This document shows positions 12,065-24,800 of a stretch of 64,000 bases of DNA, one piece after another; position 1 is the stretch's first letter; every line of letters starts with the position of its first letter. The DNA is from Tigriopus japonicus (taxonomy: Eukaryota > Arthropoda > Copepoda > Harpacticoida > Harpacticidae): positions 6,990,803-7,054,802 of the forward strand of contig CM021317.1 of the NCBI GenBank assembly GCA_010645155.1, in the 5' to 3' direction. The position numbers were made by a program, and so were the translations under genes. Under the pieces are notes generated by a model, which was not told where the DNA came from, searched no databases, and saw only the letters and a program-made list of their open reading frames with translations.

Positions 12065-13980
12065 CCCATAAACATTCTTGGAATAATACTACGGAAAGGG
12101 GGAATTGGCCTTTCATCCTGGAAGAAAATATCCATAATCTAAAATTACTACAATATGTCAAAATATTAATATTTTGCATTGAATATTTTTGGCCGCTCTA
12201 TTGACAAAGGAATCACAAAATGCCGTACCTACACTTCTTTGAGTATCAGTTAGGAGTCTATTATCACGCAATCTTTCAAAAATCAATCAAGAAAGTAGAT
12301 TTTTTATATTGGTATTTTTTGCTTTTAAACTATTCGAGTATGAGTTGATACAATTAAATGTAATTCTAGGATGTAAGGAAAGCAAAGTATAATCTTCGTC
12401 TCTTTCCGTTCCTCTACGTCCTTTTGATCAAAGCATTAACACTATTGTAAGCCCGAAGAAGTTCGTAACTGAAAACCAAAGCAGCTGACTAAAAAATACA
12501 CACAAGCAAAATTGTTGTGGGTCAAACTTTTAAGGAAAAAAATCGGAAAATTGAATTTCAGTGGTTTTATGGACGAAATAAATCTTCAGCTTTGTTGCCT
12601 AACTCCATTGTAGTGCATAATGCCAGCTTCCGGTAGGCAAAACCATATTCAAAACCGAAATATCAGCCGTAATTTCGGCCGAGAGTTCTTTCGGACCATC
12701 GCTAATTATCATCAATCAACGTTATTGGGGTTCCAAATTTCCACAAATTTCCACAACAAGCAAAAGAAAGCAAGATAATTCATAAATTCTTTCTTTTCCT
12801 TGTTGTAGACTTCTGAGCCAGCAAATCTCAAATATTTAAAGGAATGGATGAAGCTCCCATCAAAAGGACTCGTTCCTTTTTTGCTTCAAGACCAAGAAAA
12901 GCGTAAAAAAAGTCGAGTTTCCTTTTCTTCACTTTTAAGGTCCGCCATCCGCATACATCTTTCGAGTGTTTATGTTTTGTGACTAAAATACATTTGTGGC
13001 TTGTTTCTTGAGTAAAAGCAATTGTTCGTTCAAAATTTCGTTCATACTGTTGCGTGTGGAAGAGACAAATTTTTCAAATCCAACCCTTGTCCTTTTCGAC
13101 CTTCTCCACATTTGAGTGCACTTTATTATTTCCGATTTGTTTTTTGTTCTTTTGTTAAAGGGTGCCACTTTGACCGAAAAAATACATGTTCTCTTTGTTA
13201 CAGGTTTCAAGTTGTCCCACAATATTTGAAGTGTTTCAAATCACTAGGACTTGGGTTTTGCTGGTTTTTGCCCTCAAGTAGCAGTTTTTAGCCCTAAAGT
13301 CGCCTAAGAACTTGATAGAAGTTGCACTGAATTCAACGATAGTTGCTAAAAAGTAGCTATTTTCTATCCTCAAAATGATAAATTTGGCCCAAAATATGTC
13401 TCAATTATGCTCGTCTTTTCTTGGCTTCCTTCAAAACACAGTTTGCTTTGACACAAATTATTCTAGAGTCAAAATAATCCTGTGAAAGCGCGTGTAAAAA
13501 ATATAATTCGAACGAATTATATATATTTCGCGCACGATTTAAGTGATCGAGACAAAAATTGGCAACAGGTGCTGTTTATTGGGAAAAAGCGAATTTTTTT
13601 TTAATTTTTGGCGCAAGTTGCATTAAGCAGCTTTGTCCGAACCTCACAAATTACCCACAAAATGAACAAAATATTTTAAAAAAAGTTTTAAAAATTTCCC
13701 GGACTCTACATATCAGTATTACATTGCCATTTGGAATGGTAAAATCTTTGTAGATAAAGTCTATATAACTACATTGCATCGTTAAATTTGACATGAGAAA
13801 ATCCGGCACACGATAGTGGTGCTAGGAAGTGGATTTCTAATTTTTAAGGGCATTAATCTCAAAATGGAGCCATTTTTATAAAAGTGTCGATTTTAAGAAA
13901 CTTTTGTAATTATCTAGGTTTATCAACAAAAGGCGCAGATGGAACCGTTTTAATTTTTAATTAAATTTGGTTTTAAGTTA
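12065..13980. other. Gene-less AT-rich stretch
   Basis: No supportable gene, RNA or element was seen. Short open frames lack motifs. A local palindrome, CGAACGAATTATATATATTTCG-like, lies near 13508-13530. Confidence 0.4.
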
Positions 13981-13981
13981 A

Positions 13982-14190
13982 AGGAAGCCAGAGTGGCCGC
14001 GCGTATTAATGCGCTCTTATAAGAGCCGAGTGTAAGTGCTTCCCCAGACGGCGTAGGTTCGAATCCTGTTGGGGATCGGATTGAAGCTGTCGGGAGAAAT
14101 CCTTGTTTACAGGGAATCGCATTCCTTGTAGCGGTAGTAGAAAATCCGCAACCAACAACAACAAAAAAAGTGAGAAGTGAGTGGCCAAGA
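13982..14190 (+). mobile_element. tRNA-derived SINE, family B
   Basis: The head contains an A-box-like TGGCCGCGCG with a D-stem (GAG/CTC) and a perfect B-box GGTTCGAATCC at 14056-14066. The anticodon loop is too long and the acceptor arm does not pair, so it is a tRNA relic and not a gene. The body contains AGGGAATCGCATTCCTTGTA and AAAATCCGCAACC. Related body segments occur at 41421-41560 and 58861-58990. The unit ends in an (AAC)n/A-rich tail near 14150-14168. Confidence 0.7.
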
Positions 14191-14204
14191 GCCGTTAGAA
14201 TATT

Positions 14205-14275
14205 TCAACTCAATCGAATATTGGAGTGAAAATTTATGCCGTCTTAAAGCTCAGTGCAAATCTATCTGAGAATGA
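14205..14275 (+). repeat. Dispersed repeat paired with 30893-30963
   Basis: A segment of about 70 bp beginning TTTCAACTCAATCGAA and ending GAGAATGAATGA recurs at 30893-30963 with roughly three quarters identity by eye. Both copies follow SINE B-like sequence, so this may be a longer SINE tail. Confidence 0.5.
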
Positions 14276-14445
14276 ATGATGAAGCCTACCTTCTTCTGGT
14301 CTTATTTCCAACTGAGACTGAAAAAGGCTCACACGAGAAAGAAACGACTGGTTTGTTAGCAAGGTTGAGTTTTTTGCAGGTTTGAGTTGTCGTCTAGGTC
14401 GAGTTATTCATTAAGTCGAGTTTTTCGTTGCTTTCTAGTCATCAC

Positions 14446-15034
14446 TAGGGCTAGGGAAATTTTTTTTTTACTTTAAAAATAATATTTTACATTTTTGCCA
14501 ATTTTACGTGAAAATAACATTTTAATTTTATTTGACTTTTTTTGGAAAATATCAACATTTTCTTAACATTTTTTGTAATTTTTGCACAAAAATGTCATCC
14601 CAAAACCGGTTCTGAGGGACCAATTAATCAAATTTTAAGTTGGCGCTGTTGCCATTATTTACCCAGACTTTTATATCTATTGCCTTTCAAAGGATCTGAA
14701 TGTGCTATCTGACTTAAAACAAACTGTTTTGACGTCTAGCTTATAAAAACACCCCTTTGTGAAGCGTAACCTCCCGTTTTTTTAAGCTAGAGTTTTGACG
14801 GCATTATTTCCTTCAGATGTCTGTAGTCTTCTCAAGTCCTCCACGCATCTAGTCCCATTTCTCACACATTTCGTTGACTTTTTTGCCCTAATTTTCAACA
14901 TATTTTGCTCTTTTTGCTCAAAATTTCAACATTTTTTGCCCTTTTTGCCCTATATTTCAAAAAATTTTGCCCTTTTTCCTGACATTTTAATTACATTTTT
15001 TGGACGTATTTCCAACATTTTTTCCCGGGCTCTA
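14446..15034. mobile_element. hAT-like non-autonomous element A, copy 1
   Basis: The 589-bp element has termini TAGGGCTAGGGAAA and, inverted, TAGAGCCCGGGAAA, flanked by a perfect 8-bp duplication GTCATCAC at 14438-14445 and 15035-15042. An 8-bp duplication of the form nTnnnnAn together with TAGNG-type termini is typical of the hAT superfamily. The interior aligns, in reverse, with copy 2 at 27088-28696. It contains only a few of the minisatellite units (TTTTGCCC type) that are expanded in copy 2, and it carries a 57-bp nested insertion at 14735-14791. There is no transposase frame. Confidence 0.83.
14735..14791. mobile_element. 57-bp nested miniature element
   Basis: The insert starts TCTAGCTTA and ends TAAGCTAGA, a perfect 9-bp inverted repeat. 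It is flanked by a perfect 9-bp duplication GTTTTGACG at 14726-14734 and 14792-14800. The related copy 2 of the host element (near 28180-28195, opposite strand) has a single GTTTTGACG at this point and no insert, so it shows the empty site. A 9-bp duplication is usual for Mutator-like elements; the superfamily is inferred from that alone. Confidence 0.8.
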
Positions 15035-15044
15035 GTCATCACTA

Positions 15045-15494
15045 AACACCAGAAATTGTCTGCCGTTTTCCCCTTGAGCTTGTTAAGCATAGTCCAGCAC
15101 ATGATGAGGGGCTTCTCTCACTGCTGGCGTGTCAAGTGCTGGACTGATCCCTTGGACAAACTCTTGAGGCCACAGTCCTCCTTCACCACCCTGACCATGG
15201 TCCTTCCATGGACTTCAAACCTAGTGGCAAGGCTGCGGACGCTCTGGTTGGGGTTCTCCTCAATGGACACCCTTACTGGGCCCGGTAGACCCACAAGGCG
15301 ATCCTGACCTCTGAGCGAGACATTCCGGCCTTTAGGAGGGAGTTGGTGGTCCCATGAACGAGCCTGGCCTTTTTTGCCTTGTAGACAGTCTTCACGTGGG
15401 TTTGAAGGGCCCTTGCGAAGTCGATGTAGCACTCACCCATCTGAATCCCCGCGACGATGACCTTGCGGAGTTTGTTGCGGGCCGTGGTACTCAT
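15045..15494 (-). pseudogene. Tc1/mariner-like transposase fragment (N-terminal DNA-binding part)
   Basis: A minus-strand frame opens at ATG 15494 (MSTTARNKLRKV) and gives a helix-turn-helix-like region. A frameshift near 15290-15310 moves the reading into a second frame with EENPNQSVRSLATRFEV, GRTMVRVVKEDCGLKS and QHLTRQQ, as in the second paired-like domain of Tc1-type transposases. A TGA follows at about 15117, after which coding-like sequence continues as far as about 15045. The catalytic DDE/D domain is missing. The relic ends where the hAT-like element's target duplication begins. The family is clear from the paired-domain pattern; the exact subfamily is not. Confidence 0.65.
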
Positions 15495-15830
15495 AGTGAA
15501 GACGTCATAAAGAAATGAGTATTTTACAAAAGTTTAAGTTCGAACATTGACAAAACTTTCTTGTTTTCTAATTTAAATCTGAATTATGCCATTTTAGGTC
15601 TTGGAATCGATTGTAAAAAAACAATACCATATTCCCCTCTACCCGGTAGTATATTTGTAAGTCATCAACTAAAGTTTTTTAATTGTGGCAAATTACAATT
15701 TTTTACCATATATGCCATTTAAAACCAACTCTCTCAGACGGTTTGCAAAACACATTTTCATCATTTCACTCATCAAACACTTGACATAAAGAAGTAATTA
15801 TTTGCCATTAAAAAAAAGATTTTCAGAGCG

Positions 15831-18800
15831 ATGAGGCGTGAAACGTTGCTAAGTCCAGGTTTTAAGACATTTATTTTACTAACTTTTATATCCATTCTCG
15901 TGTTTTTCTACCTCTTCAAAAGGTAAGACTGTGCAACCCGCTAAAGATAAGGTGGTATTTTTTGTCGGCGTTTCAAAATCTCTTAAAAATGTTGCCAAAG
16001 TTTGAAAGGGGCTTTTAAAATTGCTAATGGCAATGTTTCACATTTTGGTAGGATTAACGATAAAGGGGCAAAAAATGCTAAGCACTGGGGCGAATGATCA
16101 AAAATACATTCTAGTGGTAAGATACATTTGATAGTTAAACTATTGTTCAATCATGTGGCAATAAGTATTTGCCACAAAAAACCCTGGTTTTCCCTCTCTT
16201 GATCAGCACCTAGAACTCCATCAAAGACATGGATGGTCATAATTGAAACTGAAATATGCATCCAGTTCTGTTATTTTTTTCCTTGTCCACTGCACTGAAG
16301 CATTTTTGTGATGAAATAGGAATATTGTGCAGAAAGGGAGAAGGGGATAAAGTGCCCAAGTTAGAACTTTTTTTCCCCCTTAGTTAAATAGCAAGGCAAG
16401 GATTTGAAAACAGAGCGTCCGTGACTCAGATTTTTCCCCCAAATTTGGGAACATCGATTATGACGTTCACAGAATAGCAACGAATTTTTGTTGCAAATTA
16501 TGAATTGTGGCGTTTTTCGGCGTAGTACATTTTTGGTGAGATCTGCAACCATTTCCGAGTTATGGACATGATTTTATGTTCTGTTTCATATGGATCACCC
16601 GGTATATGAGAAATCTGAACTTACTTACTGGCCCTCCCCAGTAAACTCTTAACTTGTAAAGTAATCTGTTTTAGAAATTAGTTTAATTGTATTTGGTAGC
16701 CAATTTCCCATGTTTTATTTTAAGGCAATATGATCAACAAATATCTCAAGAAGTCAAACCCATGCCCAAGAAATCTTTGCACGATATGCACATGGAAAGA
16801 GAGCTCAAACTCTATCGCAATTTGCCGATAGAATTGCTCCTGGATCGCAATTGGTCCAGATTTTGGCGAAGTCAAACCTCATGTGGAAAGTTTCCAAGAA
16901 TTTTCGAAATTCGTTTAAGAAATACTCAATGGCAATCTTTGAATACCACAAATCAAACCCTTCTTTTCCACGGCGCTTACTATGATGACCGAATCCCTGG
17001 GCAGCCTCACATTCGTCTCATCGCTGGAGGCAGGGTATGTAAACAAAAAAGAGACGTTTTTAAAATGTCCTTTGAATGGTCAAGAATCCTTAGAGTATTG
17101 CATTTTGCTTTTTGAGGGGAAAAAAACATAAAAGAGTGTTAAAGAAAGGCTATTTAAGTCTAGATGAGAGTAAAAAAGTCATTGAAAGGCTGCAGGGTGG
17201 ACAAAAAAAGGTGAGCAAAAATCTTTATTTACATCAAGATCATCTACTTCATATTTTTTGTAATATTTTGATTTGAAAACCTTATAACTAAAATTCATTG
17301 CTTGGTGCGCTACAAAATATTTTGCGGTCTTTAAGTGGGCCATCTAGTGCATTTCATGTGGCAAGAACTCGCCGATTCCATGACACAAATGGATTTGAAG
17401 ACAGCAGACATGCGAAATAATTGTAATTGAAAGTAATGACATTTGAACTCGAAGGAGCTGAAATTGTAATTTGTCACATTGCGGCCAAGGTTATTGAAAT
17501 ATTTCAATTACAATTTACAGTTACATTTTCAGCATACTCCCAATTTAACCATAAATTTCTTATTTTATTCAATGTGTACCTTGACAAACCCTACATAAAC
17601 AGCTGCACACTTAAAATCGTAATAACAAATTAGATTTGATAAAAAAGTAATTCAATTACTTTTCGAAAGTTATTATATTTTAATATCTTCCAAGACATAC
17701 GGTATACTAATTTTATTTATCACATTTTGAAGTTAATTGGCACAGGTCTAGCAGGTCGTAATGGTTGTACATCAGATTTGGACGAACTAAAGTGGCTCAA
17801 ATGTCGATTGGGGATTGCTAATGGATCTGCAATTTTTTTTATTGATGTAATCTTTAAAATCTATTTAGGATTGGTGTTAAGTCTTGGCAATGAGTAAGAA
17901 AATTCAGATGTGATTGATGTCAAGATTCACCTGAAAACATGTGTAGTTCCATTTGGTGCCAACTCTTTTATTACAACGAACTAAGTACCAAATCTGCCCA
18001 TTGAAACCAAGTTTGCGCCTTCCTCTTACACCTCTTACACCTTCAAAATGATATAAAATTGATAGCGGGCCAATTTGTCAAATTAAGTTCCTTTCCTCTC
18101 CAAAACTCCATCCCATGGACTTTTCTTTTAACTCCAATCTATGAACGAAAGTGGAAGCTACAGAGAAACAAAATCAGATTGTAATTTGATGATAAACAGA
18201 TGGGATGAGTTTTATGTTTTATGAAGAACAAGTGGATGGACAAACATCATGGCCACTTTTTGTAGTTTTCCACCAACACAGTCTTTTTTAAAAGTGCCAG
18301 TGAAGCCATTAGTAAAAATGCCTCCTTAAGTTAGTAGCTACATTTTGTGGAATCCACTACAATCTGAAGTTTCACACCTTGTAAAGGGCCTATTTTTTTA
18401 GTCTTGAATCATTTTGTATGAAAAAGCATTCATTACCACTAGAGATGGCAGTTACTTTGGAAATCAATTTCTTCTGATATTGAGCTTTAAATCAAACGAA
18501 AAATAATAGTAATTGCCCTCTCTCACTTCCTCCATCAACCATTGAATATGCAATCATGAATAGAGTTTGTCATCCTTTTTACTAAGTACTGCACATTCCG
18601 AATGATCTAGTTTGCAAATGGTTTCCCGCCAATGTTTTGCCAAATGTGGTTTAAGGACCAAAAAGATCCACTTGAGGTTCCAACAGCCTGGGGTCGTCAT
18701 GGGTATTTTGGGGAATATCTTCATGGGAAAGGCGTTCATGGCCATTGGCATCCCGAAATGTTCTTTGGCCATCTTGTTAGCTGTCCCATTCCTGAGGAAA

Positions 18801-21800
18801 TTATTGGCAAAGTTCCAGATGTGGTCACCATGGTGGTCAATTCTTGCGACAAATCCTACAATGCCCTCAAAGTTTGGAATGACCGGCCAAAAGAAAAGTA
18901 AGTTATGCAACCCCTTTAATTACGAAAGCCTGAAAATCAGCAGCATGGTCGGGACAACTTAAATGCAAAATAGAGAAGCTCATGGGAAAGAAGCGTTCTT
19001 GGAACATTAACGGCAGAAGCTTTAACGTGAACCTTTAACGAACCAAGAAGTGCGAGAGAAAAATTGCAGCCAATAGAGTCGGGTAAAGGACTGGCACGAT
19101 TTTTGAGCTTTGTAGGCTGCTCAGGCTGCGCCACAATTGCTGCAAAAACTATCATGATCAAAGCTCTTCCAGTCTCTCCAAAACTTTGAATGCAAAATTA
19201 CTCATTATGAACAGAAGTTATTCAAAGTTTTTGGGTTCTACGTCTTGCATCCAACGCTCAATTTGAGTTAGCATGGTCTAGTAACTGGCCACCAAAGAAG
19301 TAGAGCATTGCACTATATCAAGTGGCGCTGAAGGGAAGTCACCACGGCAAAAACTGGAAACACTAAAACCAGGTGGCGTCCTAGTGCCGATTTGAGGAAT
19401 TGTCCACCTCTCTATAGAGGATTTTAAACCAAGCTTGAAAAATTCGCCAATAGATGGCGTGAAAGAGGGGGCAAGTACTAAGCACTAAGCTCACAAGTCT
19501 TTTCTCTTTATTTGCCATTGTTTGATTGCAACATCAAATTTCGCTTTAAATTGAACTTCCTGATTGACGGTGGCGACAACAACGTCAAACATTTGAAGCT
19601 TCAAAAAAGGCAAACAACGTGACGGAGTTGACGCTTCTTTCCCATAACGTTCTCAATACTAGAGCTCTACTCAATACTATGAAGGATTTTGAAGAACACC
19701 CGTGGTTCTGTCGCTTTGATGGAATCGCTTGATCTTAAGCTGTAGTTCTTGAAGTGCCGTCTCTGGTCCTCAAAATGAGCACCTTGGCGTCTTCCTTGCC
19801 GCCTTTTTTGCAACGCTATTTTGGGCTTCAATGAAGACCTGAAGCGATAATCAGGGCCATCTTGCGGGAACACCAATTTCGCATGTTTCGTTTTTTTACC
19901 CTACTTTTTGGTCACACGCAATGTTTAGCAATTCTTCATCACAATAGTATCGTAACTGACGTCTCAAAGATTCTAAACGTAAAGTGAAATTTATTTTAAG
20001 AAATAAATGCTAGTATGTTATTTTTGAGAAATATCCGGCAACTTTGCCCTTCCATTGATTGCCTCCATCTAGTAACATGTTTTTAAGCTTCCATTAACTT
20101 CCTTCAGTAGAAAGGACAGAAAAAACTGTCTTTTGAAAATTAAACGGCACTTCCACCAAGATTGCTGGATTTCACGGAACAATTTTGATTATTTAAATCA
20201 TGTTCAAAATCTTTAACTCATACATGGGTTTTTACTCAATTACTCAAGGGCCCGGAGAAAGTTGCAAATTGGTGCAAGAAGCAAGAAGTGGTGCAAAAGT
20301 TGCTTTTGATGCAAGTTGCAACTTTTGAGGCGTTTGGTCAAATTTAGCAATATATTTTTATTTTCCGGTCTACAAAATGCAACTGTTGAAGTTTCCTGCC
20401 TTCATCATTGTGATTTAGTGAAGACTGTTGGAATTTAAAATTTGACACGCACTTTTCAAAAAAATTCTTGCTATATCGGTGATCGACATAATTTATGTCG
20501 TATCTTTGTAATATGCCATCCCATTTAATGATAAACAGCAGAAAAATGGTAAGTTTTTAGTTATTTGAATTAAAGTAGTCAATTTAAAGAAGTCAATTGA
20601 ACAACAACTTTGGTTGATGAAAAACCTTCAAACTTAAACCAAAAAAAAATAGCAACATATTATTTGAGCCTACCAATTTCATTATTATCTCCATTATTAA
20701 CATATCACCCCTCTCACAACCAATTTACCAAAAATTCAAATGATGAGGTACTAAATCATTTTATTATTGGATGATCTTTTCATGTCGACAAATTTACTCG
20801 ATGTCCGTTTTTTTGTGAGTTTTTGTCCCACATTTGCCTTTGATAGTTTTCCTGTGCTTTCTTAAATCCTAATTTTTTTCCACATATCCTTATTGTACTT
20901 GTAGGAAAGACTTTGCGATATGCGTTAAAAGTATGTGGATGCCGTTCAAGGACAACTCCAAAGCTTTGATTGAATGGATCGAGATCAATCTGGCTCAAGG
21001 AATCCAAAGCATACAGATGTACGTTCAAACTATCACTCCAAATGCCAGAAAAGTCCTCGAGTATTACGAGAAACAGGGAGTGTTAGAAATATTCGAAATG
21101 GAGTGGCCCGGATCAGTTCCAACCTCGCATTCTCCATGGCTTCAACAATGGTATTATCCAAATGTAACTTGGATTCACTCCTCTTTTGATCACTACGCTT
21201 ACAATGATTGCTTGTACCGCAATCTTTACAAATTCAAGGTAAATCAGAAAAGTTCGAGAGAGGGACACAATAACTAACAACCTAAAATTTGATATTTGTA
21301 TTTGCTCGGTCCATTTTTTCACAAAATGCACATATGCGCAACATTCTGCCCCTCAAAACGATTTATAAGCACCAAACGTTCAAAACGAATAAAATTCCCC
21401 TACTAAAACTGGAAAAGGCGTCACTAAATTAGTTGTTGAGGTGTAAAGTATTGGCAGAGTTTTTGAGTTTTGTAGGCTAATCAAGGCTGCGCCACAACCG
21501 TAGCAACAACTACCATGAGCAAAGTCTCTCCAAAAAGTTTGAATATAAAATTACTCTTTATGCATAGAGATTATCCGAAAGTTACTGGCTTCTACGTTTT
21601 ACGTTCAGTGTCACTTTTAGTTAACATGGTCGAGTAATTTAAATGCAAAAGAAGAAGAGCACTGCATCATCTTTTATTGCGCTCAAGCCAATACCTCCAT
21701 AACTGGAAACACTAAAATCAGGTGGCGCCCTGGTGTCGAATTTGGGGACACTCAACCTCTCGGAGTAGAAGGAACCATGCTAGATCAAGTTTAGTTACAT

Positions 21801-24800
21801 GAGTTGCGTTTTTCAGTCGCCAAAACAGCTTATGTAGCAAACTTGATCGAGGCTTGATGCTTATTTCCACTCAGTCTATCTATGCTTCTAAAATACTTCC
21901 AAATGGCCTTAACAATTAACCTATTGTTTGAGTTCATTTGAGACATCATTTCTTTGGTTTCTTTTGCTTTAATCGCCTCACTAAAATTCCACTTATTAAA
22001 GCAATTTCATTTCAGTACATTGCTTTGATTGACACAGACGAACTTCTTGTGCCGAAGCAACATAAACAGTGGAAAGGCTTTTTTCAACAGCTAAAAGAGT
22101 CTGGAAAAGATCCATTAGATTACTCTAACATTATGTTCAGTCATTATTATTTCTTTGGCAACAAAACAGGACGCTCTCAAACAGGACATGTATTGTTGGA
22201 TTCAGATCTTCGAACCGTTGACCCTTTACCACCAGGTAAGCTTTTTCTATTGAATCTTCAAATCACACACTATTCTCCATTCATTTCAGCGGATCCACCG
22301 TGCATTAAAATCTAGAAGAAACTGAATTTTTTTAGATCATGAGACTGAAAAGTTTTTTTGTGAAGATCAAACAAAGAACTTTTCTTTTGTTTTCTTATCG
22401 TAAATTTTGACATTCTTTTTTGACTTATATCGCTACTTGTTGATAGAAGAAATGGGTGGTGTACGGTCAGTTCATTGCCGATTGTTTGATCGTGTTCAGT
22501 TCATAGCTGTTCGTTTCATCGCGGTTTGTTTTATCGCAAACAGTGTTTGTTTGGTCGCGTGTTCATTTGGATGCTATTTCTTTCATTGCAAGATATGTTT
22601 TATTGGTCGTGCGTTCGTTTTAAAACTATAAACACCTCGTTTTCACAAATTAAGAGTTAGTTCCAAAAACTCTGTCAATCATGCCGTACTTTGTTATGAG
22701 CAAGAGAGGAGCAAAAAAAATGGTCAATGACGAGAATCATATCTACTTGTGCGAACGCAAATCTGAGGCAAAATGGTATTGGAAATGTTAGAAGAAGACT
22801 TGCCCTGCTCGACTACATTCTTTGCCAGAGGAGACTGGTATCGTCAAAGAAGTAGGGGTCCACAACCATCTAGCGATACCATGTCGCGGTGAAGCCCTGG
22901 CCGTGATTGGTAACATTAAGGGCAAGGTTCTGGAGGGGACAAAGGAAAAACCGAGAAATATCTTAGCGGATTCCATAACTGGACTCGATACCGTGGCGCA
23001 TGCCCAAGTCCCTTCTCTCTCTTGCTTGTCCCAAAAAATTAGGAGAGTAAGAAGAAAGTACGACCATCAACCTCCAGTTCCCAGGCAAAGGACAGGGTTT
23101 GAAATTCCCGAAGACTTCAAAACAACAAGTGAAGGTCAACCTTTCCTTTTGCACGACTCTGGCATTGAAGATACTGAAAGAATCTTGATATTCGCCTCCC
23201 AAGACGGCCTTTCAATGCTAGAAGAAGCACACGAATTAGTCCCTTTTCTAGACTACATTGAAGAAGTGTACATTGGCCGAAAAAGAGGCAGAACTGGACG
23301 GAGAGAGACCCCCTTATACGAAATTTCAACCTGGAATGTCCATAGCCGTACCATTCAAGGTATCCACAGGACCAACAACAGCAGCGAGGCCTTCAACAGC
23401 GCCATGTCCCAATCCTTGGATGGACCAAATCCAACACTATTCAAATTAATTCATCAATTGCGAAGAGAAGAGACCTTATCACGGAAAAAAGTTACAGAAG
23501 CATCCTTTGGTGACAAGCGGCTCAGGGCAAAGCGTTACGTCACATTTGATAGAAGAATTTTCAATTTAACGAAGAGTTACAATGGCTCCGACAAAATTAA
23601 TTTCCTTTTAAATATTGCTTGTGCAATAACTTTGTAATAAATTGTGCTAAAAAATAAAAAATGCGATCAACTAATCTGCGACGTAATCAATGCAATTATG
23701 AATCAAACGGCAACGAAAAAAACGGCTATCAAACCATCTCGCGACGAAACGAACGGCCATGAAATGAACACTACGAAACAAAATTCGACCAATCAATATG
23801 GCACCGAAATGGGTAATGGCTAGAGCGATAATTAAAACCTTTTTTCGACGTTTTGACCCGAAAACACTTTTTGGGGGTTTGAAACTTATTTTGAACTTAT
23901 TTTTTTGCATTTTGTAGAAATTTTCAGTAGAAAACACTTTTTGTGACAATTTAATCCGACCTAAAAAAGGTCGTAAATTTTGTCAATGTGAAAGACCGAG
24001 GACGAAATATGTTATCTTATAATCGAGAACAAAAAATCGCCAACTAAAAATAGCATATTTTGCCCTTTCATTTGACAAATTGAGAAGAGAAAACTTTTTT
24101 GGTTATTTTTTGTGAAAAACCCTATTTCCTTCATTTGTATCTGGAAAAAAAAATCTTTTTTCCATTTTTAGCTGATAAAAACTTTTTTCGACCATTTTTT
24201 CCAACATTTTTTCCGCCCTCTACTGAAAGCTTATCAAATTGGTCGAATTTTTTTAGTACTTGAGTTATTTCATGGCTCAAAGTTGAATTATTTAGTGTTT
24301 TGAGTAGATTTTTTTTAAGCAGGGTTTGGAAGGGTGAAATTTGTTTTCTTGAAGCATACTTTTCCTGAGTGATTTGGATGACTAAATTAATCTACGGAAA
24401 GAGATAGATATACATCTTATGAGTAATTGAAAAGAGCAAAGCAAAGAATGAGTACTCTACAACATTGAAAAAATCCAAGCTTTTATATCTCATTTTTTGG
24501 TAAAATCATAAACACAGTTTTACTTTTAAAAATTGGGTAATGGTGACGATGTGAGGTCCGGTCAAAAGAACAACAAAGCAGCATTGCCAGATATTTCAAA
24601 ATCAGTAGTTTCAAGTTAAAAAATGGCCAATGTCAACTTACGGAAAACACATACATTACATTTTAAATATGTTCCACTTTCAAAACAGAAAGAAAAACGT
24701 CTTAAATTATTGCCCAAAGGAAAATTCTCATTGTTCAAACAACTGTTTTTGATCTGAAATTCATTCTTACAAGTAAAGTATTCCATGAAGAACATCTGAT

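Noticed and set aside
13982..14075. tRNA gene (Ser/Leu-like)
   Set aside because: B-box and D-arm are good, but the anticodon loop is too long, the acceptor stem does not pair, and the sequence continues into a dispersed body. Called a SINE.
22822..23637. 271-codon frame as an exon of the GT92 gene
   Set aside because: It lies within a MULE bounded by a 9-bp duplication, and exons 5 and 6 of the GT92 gene splice in phase without it.
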